This document shows, one piece after another, positions 27,701 to 39,729 of a stretch of DNA of 64,000 bases. The stretch covers positions 8,153,143 through 8,217,142 of the forward strand of contig CM064690.1 of NCBI GenBank assembly GCA_032717465.1, given 5' to 3'. The DNA comes from Coenobita brevimanus. Its lineage: Eukaryota; Arthropoda; Malacostraca; Decapoda; Coenobitidae. The notes beneath the pieces were generated by a model. That model had not been told where the DNA came from. It saw only the letters and a program-made list of their open reading frames with translations, and ran no database searches. Position 1 is the first letter of the stretch, and each line of letters begins with the position of its first letter. The translations under genes and the position numbers were made by a program.

Positions 27701-28565
27701 TTACATTCATCTATACTTGTAGAGAGTATATGAGTTTCTTATCCTTTTTACCACAACCTGGCCGTCTCCCCCTCACGATTTCTGAGTTGTTATGCAAGGC
27801 TATAGTGATACTGTGCTAATCATGAAGAGGTGCTATAATAAGGACATGAGATAAAGGGCCAAGTAAGTGTAAAATGGATATAGTTTTCATTGTTAGTACA
27901 AGAAAATGCTGATTTTTTTATTTTCAATTATGGACTTGAAATCCCACTTCAGGGAGGGTGACCATCCGATTTACCAGATTGTCGGCTTTACTGAACTGGA
28001 CTTTCCCCGACTGATCCATATAGAGAAGTTCTGTTGCATTAAGATATATCAGATGTTGCCCTGCGCATAATTTACAAGAACTCTGATTGTAAATTTGTAG
28101 TTATAGTCCACAGCAATGGCTAAATTGTTTATGCTGTAACATCAGTTTCAGTGCTCTTTCTCTTTTTTACTGTGTATTTTGTGTTCATATCAGTAATTAT
28201 CAACTGACAAAACTTGTCCTTTTATTTATTAGTTTTTTGTGATACTAATGCATAATTAAATTGATTATTTCATCTGCTCAGCCTACAGTGCACTGGGACG
28301 TGGTGCTGTGAATCGGCATGGAAAAGCCAATTAATAACAGTACCTGTATCGGAAGTAAAAAACTAACAGTTAACACTGTGCAACAAAGCCAGTTTGTTTA
28401 TTCATTTATTTTGGTCATGTTAGACTCAGTTTTCCACGCTGATTCAAATGGTGTATGTTTTGTTTGTCTATCTCTATTTTTTTTTTTTTTTCGACAATTG
28501 ACAATTGTTTAGTCCCAGTCTTGTTATTGTGCGCCTATGTAATGGCTGACGTATTGCTTACCACG
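27700..28565. other. no gene recognised
   Basis: AT-rich DNA with a T-run at about 28478-28491. No coding signal was seen beyond short featureless ORFs. Confidence 0.45.

Positions 28566-28566
<1 letters not shown>

Positions 28567-28643
<77 letters not shown>
28567..28643. repeat. (CA)n microsatellite
   Basis: Perfect CA run of about 77 bp. Confidence 0.98.
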
Positions 28644-28644
<1 letters not shown>

Positions 28645-28769
28645 ATCTGCATCCATGCAGATGTTGCTGATATGGCCATTATTGCATCATGCACTGCGGA
28701 TCGACTCAGTTCATTCGATGAGCTAGTCTCATGTTGCTAGTTTGGCTGGTCGACTTGTTTCTGAGCGTT

Positions 28770-31056
28770 CCTAAAGATGTTTCTATTGATGAGAATGACC
28801 AGTAGATGTTCTTGCAAGCTGTCAGCCGATACATTTTGTTATGTATGTGGCAAATATATTGGACCGAATAAAATTCACCTTGATACCAAATTTGCTTGTG
28901 CATACAAAGCATATTTTGGCGTGGTAATGGGCGATCAAGATAAGGATTGGGCTTCACACTACACTTGTAGTACCTGTCGCGCTGTGCTTGAAGCTTGGCT
29001 TTGAGGAGTGAGAAAGAAGATGGCTTTCACAGTTCCGAGACTGTGGCGAGAACCTTTGAATCACCACGACGATTGTTATTTTTGCATGGTTGATGTAAGT
29101 GGTGTGAAAAGCATTAACTCTATAACAGCATACCTACTTGCGCCTATACACCATTAGTACACCTGGGTCTCACAGACCCACAAAATAAAAAAATATTGAA
29201 AAATTACTTGTGTTTTATTTATTTAATCCTTGACCATTCTACAACCATTTTGGATAAATTTACTATGCAATGATGAATATAAATTTAAAATTAACGTATT
29301 TTATATATTTTAGGCAAATTTTTGGAAAAATCTTTACAAAGAAGTACAGTTTCTGTTTACATGGACCCTATAAGAAAAGAAATAACACAATGATGCTCGC
29401 ACTGCTGTCAAAGCTAGTGGTATGAAGGGCCTTCATGGTGTGTGGAGAGAGCAATGAGAATGGTGCAGAAATGTGCATCACATAACAGTAAATTACAGCC
29501 CCCCTAATCGGGTATACCTGGGTCTCACAGACCTGTCCCTCAAAACAGAGGGAGACCTGGAAAACCATACACCCACCCTTAGCATCGTCACCCAAACCTA
29601 GGAAGCTATTGAGAAGGACTAGGGTCCCTGGCATCTACAAGTTGCTAACCAAAAAGTGGCAAAAAGTGGCTGGGTCTCTCAGACCCGGGTGTACCGTACT
29701 AGGGTTAAGGGCAGAAAGAACACTGTATATCCAAATTTGCCTTCTTTGATCTCTCTGGTGCCCCACAATGCTGAGCTGGCGATTTCTGTCCCTCCTGTAG
29801 GTATGGAAGTTGTCTCTGACAATGAGGACATCTTCGATGTCGGAGGGGAAAGTGATGATGAATCGTATGTTGAAGAATGTTCCGGAGACACTCTACACTT
29901 TCCCAATCATCAAGAACTGGATGGCTTGGTCCGATATTTAGGACTCACTAAGTCAAATGCCGAGCTGCTGGTGTCATGTCTAAGTGATTGGTACTTTTGG
30001 ATCCCAATTGCAAGTTGAGTTATAGGATTCGCCATGGCAAGTTTGCATCCTTCTTCAAATTTAGTGGAGAAACCTCGTTGTGTTATTGTTTTGATGTTAA
30101 GGGCTTGTTCCAAGCCATGGGAGTGGATTTCAAGGCCTCAGAATGGCGACTCTTCATAGACAGTTCTGTGAGGAGCCTAAAAGCTGTATTTTTGCATAAC
30201 AGCAATGAACTCCCATCAATTCCAGTTGCTCATTCTGTGGAAATGAAAGAAGGCTATGAGAATGTGAAGATTTGTCTGACAGAGGTCAAATACTCAGATC
30301 ACAACTGGGAGGTTTGTGGGGATTTAAAAATGATATTGTTCCTACTTGGAATGCAAGGCGGTTATATGAAGTACTGATGTTTGTTATGCATGTGAGACAG
30401 CTGAAGCGGTGCAGAACATATCATGAGGAAAGACTGGCCTCTCAGAGAGAGTCACACCAAGCTCTTGCAACGTTCTGAGAGCTCCACTTATCTCCAGAGA
30501 GAAGGTATTGCTACTGCTGCTACACATAAAACTTGGTGTGAAACATTTCGTGAAAGCCATTGACAAGGATGGTGATGCGTTTCTGCATATCCGATCAATG
30601 TTTCCCAAGTTGAGCGTGGCAAAGGTGATGGCTGGCATATTCACAAGGCAGCAAGTTTGAAGAATGCTTGCAAGTCGTGACCTCCAGGGAAAAATGACCG
30701 ATGATGTAGAGCGCGCTTGGAATGCTTTCAGAGGGGTTGTGAAAGGTTTTCTAGGCAACCGGAAGAGACCAGATTCCGTACAGCTCGTCGATGACCTGAG
30801 CGGCGCATTTCACCAGCTTGGATGCAGAATGTCAATCAATTTGCACTATCTACATTCCCACCGTGACTTCTTCAAAAGCAACTTCGGTGCAGTCAGCGAG
30901 AAGCATGGCGAACTGTTCCACCAGGACATTCTGCTGATGGAAACCAGATACCAGGGCGGGTGGAACGCGGCGGTGATGGGCGATTATGTTTGGGGATTGT
31001 TGCGTGATTGTCATCACAGCTACAGAAGAAAGTCAAGATCAAAAGTGCATTTCTAG
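28770..31056 (+). pseudogene. degenerate copy of an uncharacterised multicopy conserved protein family
   Basis: A protein of about 500 residues can be followed in pieces. N-terminal part (28777-29004 and on): CYVCGKYI, GDQDKDWASHYTCSTCR, then in a shifted frame LWREPLNHHDDCYFCMVDVSG (split here: LWREPLNHHDD and CYFCMVDVSG). After a 587-bp MITE it resumes with RKNTVYPNLPSLISLVPH. The core at 29988-30377 has GKFASFFKFSGETSLCYC, ASEWRLFIDSSVRSLKAVFL and EVCGDLKMILFLLGMQGGY. The tail at 30480-31056 has LHIKLGVKHFVKAIDKDG, GVVKGFLGNRKRPDS and GELFHQDI. It has several frameshifts and an internal deletion after GGYMKY. Conserved Cys/His pairs suggest metal binding at the N-terminus. I remember many similar uncharacterised proteins in invertebrates and fish but know no function; it may be part of an undescribed transposon. 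Confidence 0.65.
29118..29704. mobile_element. piggyBac-like MITE flanked by TTAA
   Basis: A 587-bp segment interrupts the ORF above and is flanked by TTAA at 29114-29117 and 29705-29708. Removing it together with one TTAA restores the reading frame across the junction. TTAA duplication is the signature of piggyBac transposition. The right end, read inward, starts CCCTAGTACGGTACACCC. The left inner region (from about 29151) has CCATTAGTACACCTGGG, so the ends are inverted but the left one sits about 34 bp inside the TTAA. Palindromes of the form GGGTCT-NNN-AGACCC lie at 29165-29179, 29520-29534 (one mismatch) and 29672-29686. No transposase is encoded, so it is non-autonomous. Confidence 0.65.
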
Positions 31057-31059
31057 ATC

Positions 31060-31704
31060 CTGTGCCTTGCATTCCTTGTGATGTTACTGTTTGCTTATTT
31101 TCTAGTTATATTCATAACATACACCCGGAAATATAGAAATTCTTTGAGATTCTCAACATTCTCGAAATGGTAACAAGTTGCAGTTCATGTCCTTGTAAGA
31201 TACATATGTTGTTGCATAATTCCTGTACTACAGATTTACACAAAAACAAATAGCAATTCCGGAATCTACGCATTGGCATTGATCAGATATAGCGTAAAAA
31301 TCAGCAAAAACAAAAAAATGGTTTAAGTTTGTTACCACGTGTAATCGGAATCATCAGAATCGGCTGGGTAACGATGAAAAATGAATAAATGTTTCCTCTA
31401 CCCAATGGCCATAGACTCTTGAAAGTCTTCTAATACATATTTCTCCACTTTTTCGATGAGAAGTATGGCTGGGATGAGGTTTAATAAAACAAGAAAAGTA
31501 TCACATCCTGTTCACTGTCTTAGATGGTAAAATGCATGAATTGAAACATACAGACTATGCAGACCATAATATTATATCGCAAGAATTAAAATAAAACGAC
31601 ACAAAACAATACACAGACAGCAGTGTTCTGTCATGGAGGGGTGGTAGTCGTATAGAAACCTTCGAGTCAAGCGGTAAATTGACGAGATTACTGGGCTGTG
31701 AGAT

Positions 31705-31784
<80 letters not shown>

Positions 31785-31998
31785 GTACACTAGCTCTTTT
31801 CCATTAATGGTATGACTTCTTAATATTTATTTTCGATCAAAATTTCATATTCTTCTCATTTTTTCTTAATAATCGTCATTCTTCGGTAAAAAATATATAT
31901 AAAATCTAAAAATACACAATTATCTCTGCCTTTCTTCAAATTTAAGAATATTGTGCTAAATGTTGTCGTTACTTGCAAACCAAATTTTCTTAAGCTAA
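31060..31998. other. no gene; contains (CA)n at 31707-31781
   Basis: AT-rich spacer. The only clear structure is a perfect CA run of about 75 bp at 31707-31781. Confidence 0.6.
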
Positions 31999-34900
31999 CA
32001 CTCCCCCAGTATCCCTCCTTGTCGTAAAAGGCGACTAAAAGGGTTCGCGGAGGGTTAGTGCCCCTCCCCGGAAAACAACTAACTAAAAAGACAAACAATA
32101 AGCCTCGAACAAGGACTGACCAAAAGATGACGACCAAGGACCGGACAAAGGACATGGTAATCGGAACTTGGAATGTAAGGGGAGCGAATGATGAGGTGAA
32201 AGAGAAAGAGATTGTTCAGGTACTTGAGGGTGCGAAAGTTGATGTATGTGGAATAACTGAAACGAAATGGAGAGGTGAGAGTGTGAGAGAATGGGAGTAT
32301 GGATGGGGTACATGTGCAGGAGTAGGTGAGAATGAGAGGGCAATAGAAGGAGTATGTATAGTTGTGAGTAAAAGATGGAAGAAGAGGATAAGAGAGTGTG
32401 GATCAGTTGGGTCAAGGATTGTGTGGGTAAGATTGAAAGTTGGAATACAAATGTGGGCGATTGTGTGTATGTGCCAACGCAAGATCGTGCAAGCAGAGTG
32501 AGAGAAGAGTTCTGGACAAATGTTGAACTGTGCATGGAAAAGTTTGGAAGGAATGAGAGAGTGTTTTTGATCAGTGATATGAATGGTAAAGTAGGGAATG
32601 TGAAGGTGGATGGAATAGTTCGTGAGTGGGGTGTGCCTGCTGAGATAGATGAGAATGGCAGTGCTTTAGTGGACATTTGTGCTGGGAGGGGGTTGGTGAT
32701 AGCCAATACCCTCTTTAAGCACAAAATGATCCACAGGTATACATGGCGAGTGATGAGAAGGGTGGGTGGTGAACTGAATGAAAGGAAAGCAATGATTGAT
32801 TATGTATCTGTGGATGAAAGGATGCGAAAATGTATAATGGATGCAAGAGCTTATAGAGGTTGGGGGAGTGGACTTTCTGACCACTACTTACAAGAGGATG
32901 AGAAAAAGGCAGAGTATAAGAGAGAAGTGGAGGAACGATTGGGCAAATATGAATTGGAGCAGATGGGGGACGTGGAAGGTATGTGCAGGATATTTACAAA
33001 AGAAATATGTGCAGCATGTGATGTGGTGCGTGGGATGAAGAGAAGACGGAGAGGTGTGCAAGGAACAGTGTGGTGGAATGAAGAGGTGAGACAGACTGTG
33101 GCACAAAAGAAGAAAGCATACAATGAATGGATGAGAAATAAGGGCGTGGAAGAAGTTGAGAGGTGGAAGAGTTATATGTAGAAAGAAAGAGAGGTGAAAA
33201 GATTAGTAAGAGAGAGAAAGAAGAGAGCGGATGAGGAATTTGGAAGGAACTTGAGTGTAAAGGTGAGGGACTGTAAGAAAATGTTCTGGAAAGAGGTGAA
33301 AAGAGTAAGACAGGGTGGAAGTGAAGTTAGCAGGGGAGTGAAAGATAAAAATGGTAGATTACTAGTGGAGAAGGGAGAAAAAGTGAGCAGATGGAGAGAA
33401 CACTTTAAGGAATTGTTGAACATAGAGGATGGAAGTAATGCGAGTATAAGTGGCTGGGGAATGGCTGGGAGGAGGAGGGAGGTGAGAAGACAGGAAGAAA
33501 TCAGTAGGATAGAAGCTGTTGAAGCAATGAAGAAAGTTAAATTGGGGAAAGCCCCAGGAATTGATGGAGTGTGTGGTGAAATGCTGAAGTATGGGGGAGA
33601 GATAGTAGTAGAATGGATGTGGAAAATGTGCAGATTGGCCTGGGAGGAAGGTAGAGTCCCAGAGGATTGGAAGTCAAGTATAATTATTCCCTTATACAAA
33701 GAAAAAGTGAAAGAGAAGTGTGTGGTAATCATAGGGGCATCTGTCTTCTTAGTATAATAGGAAAAGTGTATGGTAGGATACTTATTGACAGAGTTAGAGA
33801 AAGAACAGAGGAATTAGTTGGAGAAGAACAGGGAGGCTTTAGGAAGGGAAGAGGTTGTGTAGATCAGATATTCATTCTTAGATCTTTAGTGGAAAAGTTT
33901 CTAGAGAAGGGAAAGAAGTTGTATGCGGCTTTAGTGGATTTGGAGAAAGCATATGACAGGGTGCATAGACAAGGATTGTGGAAAGTATTAAGAATATATG
34001 GAGTAGATGGGAAGTTGTTGAATGCTGTGAAGAGTATGTATGATGGTGTTAAGGCTGCAGTGCGTGTGGATGGTGAACTGAGTGAATTTTTCTCTTTGAA
34101 GGTTGGGTTGAAACAGGAATGTGTCATATCTCCACGGTTGTTCAATCTGTACATGGATGGGGTAATAAAAGAGGTACAAGGTAAGGTAGTGGATGTTGGA
34201 GTGGCTCTGGTAAGTGAGGGTAATGTTTGGAAACTCCATGTACTGTTGTTTGCAGATGATACTGTGTTGTTTAGTGAAGAAGAAGGAGAGCTACCAGGCT
34301 TGGTGGATGAGTTTGGGAGGGTGTGTAAGAAACGGAACCTAAAGGTGAATGTAAGGAAGAGTAAAGTGATGGTCTTTGAGAGAGGTGAAGTCAGTGAATG
34401 TACAGCGAGGTTGGATGGTGAGGAATTGGAAAATGTGAGTATGTTTAAGTACTTGGGTACTGTGATGAGTAAGGATGGAGGTTTGGAGGGTGAAGTGCTT
34501 GAAAGGGTACAGCAGGGAAGAAAGGTTGCTGGTTCCTTGAAAGCAGTGATAAGAAGCAGGGAAGTGAGCATGGAAGTGAAAAAGTTCCTACATGACAGTA
34601 TTGTGATACCAACTCTAACGTATGGAAGTGAAGCTTGGACGTTGCTGGAAGGACACAAGTCAAGAGTGAGAGCAGTGGAAATCAGTTATTTAAGATGAGC
34701 CTGTGGAGTCACATGGAGAGAAAGGCTGACAAATGAGGATATAAAGGAGCTTTGTGGTGTGGATGTGGATGTAATAGGAAGCGTTAGGAGGAATACACTG
34801 AAGTGGTTTGGCCATGTGGAGAGGATGGAGGGTGAAAGACTGACGAAGAGAGTGTATGTGATTGAGGTGGAGGGGGAAAGAGGAAGGGGGAGGCCGAGGA

Positions 34901-35062
34901 TGAGCTGGAGGGATGGGGTGGAGAGGTATATGAGAGAGGGGGGTGTGAGTTGGGAGCGGGGCAGTGAAATGGAGGGGGACAGAGCGACGCGACGTGGAGG
35001 CGATTTGTTTGTGGCCACCCCAAACGGGATTGAGGCGTCTGGCAATAGATAGATAGATAGAT
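31999..35062 (+). pseudogene. RTE family A LINE, copy 1, near full length
   Basis: Endonuclease start: VIGTWNVRGANDEVKEKEI and VCGITETKWRGE (32155-32290). It continues after a frameshift near 32450 with FLISDMNGKVG and GLSDHY. Compared with copy 2 it lacks about 32 codons right after GLSDHY (near 32887). RT: GKAPGIDGVCGEMLK, EEQGGFRKGRGCVDQIF, ALVDLEKAYDRV, and FADD at 34249-34260. A stop at 34696-34698 precedes the C-terminal LKWFGHVERMEGERL region. Further breaks lie near 33180 and 33700-33750. The 3' end is (TAGA)n at 35045-35062 with no poly-A, as in RTE elements. No clear target-site duplication was found. Confidence 0.92.
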
Positions 35063-35579
35063 CTCTTAGTGTCAACTACACCCGTCCACGCCTGCCCACT
35101 GGACTCTGCTCCATCCCAGGCAACTCCTGGAGGCAGAAGATGCCTGCAAGCCTGTTTCGAGCCCCCAGTGGTAAAAATCTCCATAGCCAAGGAGATGCTT
35201 CAGCACAGCCACACATCTGCCAGCCCGACGTCTGCTTCACCACTCCCACTAACTCCTGCTTATATTAGGCAGTCACCCACTACACCTCCATCAGCCACCC
35301 ATGGCAGACGCAGTTTACATCTTTCCCCCGAAAAAAGGCAATACCTATCCAGTCCAGCCCAGTCCTGTAGTAGGCGTGGGATATGTATTAATAACGGCTT
35401 CCACTTTCTTGTGATTAAATTCCGCCCCCCCGCCCATTTTTTTTTTTTTTTTTTTTACGAAACAGTATTCTATATATAACACTTTTCTTTCTGTCAGTTT
35501 TTCGAGTCTGTTCCTTGCTCTGTACCTCATGGATAAAGGCTGATTTGTACTTCGCATCAATTCACATTGTGCATAACTG
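35063..35579. other. unassigned; poly-T run at about 35438-35457
   Basis: A moderately GC-rich stretch (35070-35400) holds an open frame rich in Ser/Thr/Pro with no recognised domain. A T-run and AT-rich sequence follow. I cannot assign it. Confidence 0.4.
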
Positions 35580-35862
35580 GTGTTTTTATTTATAATTACG
35601 TCCGCCAAGGAAGTTATGTTTTCACCCCTGGCTGTTTGTTGGTTGGTTTGTGAGCAAGATTACACAAAAACTACTGGACGGATTACCACGAAACTTGGTA
35701 GAAGACTGGGCCTTGGCCCAGAATACACTCCATTAAATTTTGGTGCGGATCCGGATAAAGGTGCGGATCCAAATTTCTTTTCTCTATTTCTTTAACATTG
35801 GGAGATAGGGCGTTGGCGGAGGTATGTGCTCTACTGAGTGCCATTCTAGTTATCTATGTAAC
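35580..35862. mobile_element. short interspersed non-coding element with CCGCCAA-type ends
   Basis: It starts near TCCGCCAAGGAAGTTATG and ends near TTGGCGGAGGTATG, giving imperfect inverted ends around CCGCCAA. The interior phrases ACTACTGGACGGATTACCAC, GAAACTTGGT and GGTGCGGATCCGGAT match a very widespread short repeat that I remember from many invertebrate and fish genomes. This copy appears shortened. It is non-coding. Class (MITE-like) is an inference. Confidence 0.6.
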
Positions 35863-35864
35863 TG

Positions 35865-36545
35865 TTGATGTATATTGTTTCTTTTTGTCCAAATATTATT
35901 GTTGAGGTCCTTACTAATTTCAGTTTCTTCATATTTTGATTGTCGAATGCTAGCATGTTTGCTATTTTGTCTTCTCTGCTCCTGCGTTGGATATTTAGTA
36001 TGAACTGATAGTCTTACACCATTTTATTTTGAACAGTATAATAAACAGTATTCTGGTGTTTCTACTTCCGAGTTACAGCATGGACATTCCTAAATTTTTC
36101 TCTGAAACCTACTTCTCCCGTTTTAAGTGGGTGAGTTTGTTCTAGCTCTTACAAGTATTTTGGTACCAATCATGGTGTCAATCCAACTTTCCTCTTTTAT
36201 GGTATTCTTTTATTTTTATATATCTTAAATGTAAATTTTGTTTGTGTTTCTGCTCTTCGCTTTGCTGTGTCCTATTCCTTTACTCTAGCCATATTTTTTT
36301 CATTAGTCATTCTATAAATATCAGAAATATTTATGTTTAGTTCATTCATGTACCTTTTTAGTGTTTTTACCCATTTTGCTTCTTTGTTTTTAAGGCCTTC
36401 TGTGAATATTTCCCTAACAAGTTCATTTCTGTCCTCTTTTATTAAATGCTATGCAAAAAGTATTTTAATTTTCCTGTCTCTTGCTGTGTATGTGGGAATT
36501 TGTAATATAACCTTATATACTGAATTTTCAGTATATGCTGTAGTT
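35865..36545 (-). pseudogene. LINE E, C-terminal part of RT ORF
   Basis: Read on the minus strand, the segment next to 36545 encodes NSVYKVILQIPTYTARD and then a long basic C-terminal region with several stops (for example LVREIFTEGLKNKEAKW near 36410-36360). It continues the RT core found on the minus strand at 41945-42840. The two halves are separated by plus-strand LINE D. The upstream half ends at QLANLTYSVI-like coding (41945). The missing residues between the halves indicate that some LINE E sequence was lost at the insertion. Family known only by remembered similarity. Confidence 0.6.
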
Positions 36546-36549
36546 TAGT

Positions 36550-38030
36550 TATCATCTGTAAACTCTACAACCTCAACCGCATACAGTATTGTTGCCAATG
36601 CAAGTCCTTTCCAATAAATTTTTCCTATTATAAGCCTGTTGCAACACTTTGCAACAACAATGTACGACTTCTTCTAGCCGGGAACATTAAGAGCAATCCA
36701 GGACCCACCAACAAATACATATGTCCAACATGCTCAAAACCTATCACGTCGAGCCGACAGACAAAGGGTTCAGTTCAGTGCAATTCCTGCAAGAACTGGA
36801 CCCATTACACCTGCACAACACTTGCATCCAGAAAACATTACACAAACACCTGGACTTGCTCCTTTTGCTCCTTCCCCCCACCCATCAACCTCCCTTCCAA
36901 TCCTACTCCTACTTCCTTCACACCTCCACAGCCAAACCCACCAACCCTTCCCACACCATCCAGTCCCCCAACTCCTCCCATTCCAACCCATCCTAATCCA
37001 CCTCAACCCTTACCTCCATCACAACCTCCTCCTACCCCTCCCCTCCACCCACACCACCTACCCCCCGTGCTGCAGCAGCCAACACACATCGCACACACAA
37101 CATAAACATCCCTCAGTTAAACATAGATGGCATAAACACTAAAAAACATGAACTCACACAATTCATCAAACAACAGAACAAACACATTGCCATCTTACAA
37201 GAAACAAAACTACACAGAGCACAGAAAACACCGACATTTCATAACTTCACCACCATTTGACAAGACCGGGCTGATGGCAGTGGCGGTGGACTCATCACTC
37301 TGATACACAAATCCATCAACTTTGCAGATACCAGTGCACACACAAAGTCACTTCTCCCCCCACATGACACCACAACAGAAATACAATCAGTTAAAATATG
37401 CACTGGTAACAAATCACACATAACAATCGCTAACACATACATTCCCTTCCAATCGTCCTCCACAGTACCACACAATTACTCTCCACAGATACACCACATC
37501 ACTAACATACCCAACATCATCCTGGGTGGTGATTTCAACACCAAGTCGTCGGCCTGGCATGTCAACAACCCAGACACAGACAGAGGGCTGGTACTACAAT
37601 CCCAGACAGATCATCTTTTCATACTAAACAGTCTAGACCAACATACCCATATCCCACATCAAGCCCTCTTCCTCCCATCATCTCCAGACATCACCTTCTG
37701 CTCCCCAAACCTCGCCCCCACTACATCATGGAGAGTGGTCAAAACCCTAGGTTCTGATCACCTCCCAATCATCATCACTACCAAAACCAGAATCACCCCA
37801 GCTGGCCACAAACACACATACACTAATTATAAGAGAGCCAACTGGGAGGCCTTTGTAACTGTAACAGAACACCATCTCGAAACACTAAACAGTACACCCA
37901 TCACAAACATCAACACCGCTGTGCACAGTTTCAATATGATTATACAAAACGCAGACAAAAGAGACATCCCTAGAGGCAACAGAAAGAGACACAACCCTGC
38001 AATGCCACAAGAGTCAAAAACATGAGAAAG
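36550..38030 (+). pseudogene. LINE D (Jockey-like), N-terminal part: 2A-like motif, PHD finger, endonuclease
   Basis: An open frame from about 36540 reads through the 2A-like motif (36665-36706) into a PHD finger with C4HC3 spacing C-x2-C-x15-C-x2-C-x4-H-x2-C-x14-C-x2-C (36728-36869; starts YICPTC, then CNSCKNWTHYTC, ends CSFC). A Pro-rich linker follows to about 37080. The AP-type endonuclease then has NIPQLNIDGINTKKHEL, HIAILQETKLHR, NIILGGDFNTKSSAWH, PDITFCSPN and LGSDHLPIIITT. One in-frame stop (near 37258, TGA) is seen. The frame ends at 38025, next to a 1.7-kb insertion. LINE D continues at 39730-41940. Confidence 0.85.
36665..36706 (+). other. 2A-like ribosome-skipping motif
   Basis: Codons read RLLLAGNIKSNPGP, with NPGP at 36695-36706. 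Active 2A peptides have the core D(V/I)ExNPGP preceded by a Leu-rich stretch. Here Leu-rich LLLAG and NPGP are intact, but the core Asp and Glu are Asn and Lys (single-base differences). The motif sits upstream of the PHD finger, where 2A sequences have been described in some APE-type non-LTR elements. The substitutions may have reduced or abolished skipping in this copy. Confidence 0.8.
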
Positions 38031-39725
38031 TCAGGTAAGTTAAGGCTTTAGTATGTAAGCTATACATTTGTAAGTGTTTACCCTAATCCATTCTAGCCTT
38101 AAGGTATAGAAACATGCTTGTACCTAGTAGTTAATACATGTTCTTTTTTATTATTATTTCTGTAGCTGTAAGATCATAAATCTCATTTATGCTGTGCTAG
38201 TCCTTAAGAATATTTCTACATGTTGTAGGTGAAGCTTTGCTGGAGGCATACGTGGGGTATTTGAGTGGCGTATCGTCTGTACTCATTTTCTATTAAATCA
38301 GATCTGATGCAATCATAGTAAAGTCATAATGTTGTCAATTAACATGCTTATAGAAGAAATAATATCGTACAGAGGGGGAAAGCCGTTACAAATTTTAGTT
38401 AGCTAGTACCCGAGGACATGACGTAATAGTTGGGTAATGTATTCCTCCGCCGAGAGGATGCTAGCGACCGCTGTTGATTCAATTTACGACTCTTTGTGTG
38501 GGATAATTAGAATAACTAAATTTTCCCTGTCAGATTGAGAGTAAAGAAAATTAATATCTGTATCCATTCAGAATCAGAAGTTTAGAGTTGTGACCCTCAT
38601 ATGGGGTAAAGCAAAAGTACCCTACACGTCATCCAAGTCGCTTAGTTTCCCGCGTCAAGTTGTAGTGAGACTCACTCTCAGTTTTGTCTCCGTGCTACTT
38701 ACACGTGAGTTTCATTACTCTGTTTTCTTCCCTTCCCCCTTGTTCATACTGGCGTTGTGAAAGTTCAGTGATATTATGTGTGCCGTTGTGACTTAAGTTG
38801 TAGTGAGACTGACTCTCAGTTTTGTCTCCCTGCCACGTACAGATGCTGTGAAAACGCCACCTCAAAAACTCCCTCTAACCGCCATATTGTAACTGCCCTA
38901 GCAAAGTTCGTTAGGATTTACATTGTGCACTCACCATTTTCACAAAACACAGTGATTAGTTCTTTTAATTGTTTAGTGAGTTTATCTTGTGAAAGGAGAA
39001 TAGTCGTGATTTTTCTTTTGGTATATAGTGTATCGATGGAGTCGGGTGTAACGTTTCTTCAGGGCACGGCCTAGAGCTCTCCCGCGCCAGGTGAGCTCGC
39101 AGAGCACCCTAAGTCCCCAAGCCTGATGTGCTCGGAGAAAGCCCTGTATATGTGCCTGTATAAAATTCGTTGTGGAGAAAATTCTGTGTACTGTGAATAA
39201 ATAAAATGTTAAATGATTAAAAAATCTAGAGTTCTATCAAAAAGTATAGCTTCATTTCTTAGAGAAAAATCAATTTGTCATTTATTAGTAAATTGAATAG
39301 TATAATGTAATGTGATTTAAAGAAAGAAGAGATATTAGTAAATTCAGCATTTTGAAAAGTTGATTGAGTTTCACTGTCAATCCTCTCTTATATCTCTCAA
39401 ATCCTGTATAACTTCTTCTCATAACCCTCGTGTCTTGGTGGGAATTGTTTTCGACCCCTGTGCTGAATCGGTTTCGGGAGTATAAAGTTCTGTTATTTCA
39501 TTGTCACGCTACCCAAAGTTGTTATTGTTACGCCACCTAAAAATTCTCTTATTGTTACTCTACTCACGATCAAGCTACCAAATTTCTTTCCTATTAGTAA
39601 TTATTCAGAACGGCCAATTTTCCTGATTTTGAATAATCTCGGATCCCAACCGATTCCACAGTTAGTCCAACAATATCAGGATAAGGGTCGAACGAACCCT
39701 AGGGATACAATTGTGGTGCTCGTTG
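38030..39725. mobile_element. 1.7-kb insertion in LINE D, LTR-like, unclassified
   Basis: Non-coding segment splitting LINE D between endonuclease and RT. AAGTCAG occurs on both sides (about 38027-38033 and 39725-39731) and may be a target-site duplication. Inside, a unit of about 138 bp is duplicated in tandem (AAGTTGTAGTGAGACT at 38657 and 38795). TATAAAA near 39158 lies about 40 bp upstream of overlapping AATAAA signals near 39198-39207, as in a U3-R region. Near the right end a three-fold 'ATTGT(C/T)AC(G/T)C(T/C)AC' repeat (39500-39570) and TGGTGCTCGTT (39713) resemble an LTR/primer-site junction. No protein is encoded. It could be a solo or truncated LTR; class not established. Confidence 0.4.
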
Positions 39726-39729
39726 TAAG

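Noticed and set aside
27950..28030. Right terminal inverted repeat of the pogo-type element (CAGTAAAGCC on minus)
   Set aside because: It shares only a few bases with the candidate left end near 25277; not convincing.
34690..34700. Stop in RTE-A copy 1 as a programmed recoding site
   Set aside because: Copy 2 has a sense codon at this position; ordinary nonsense mutation.
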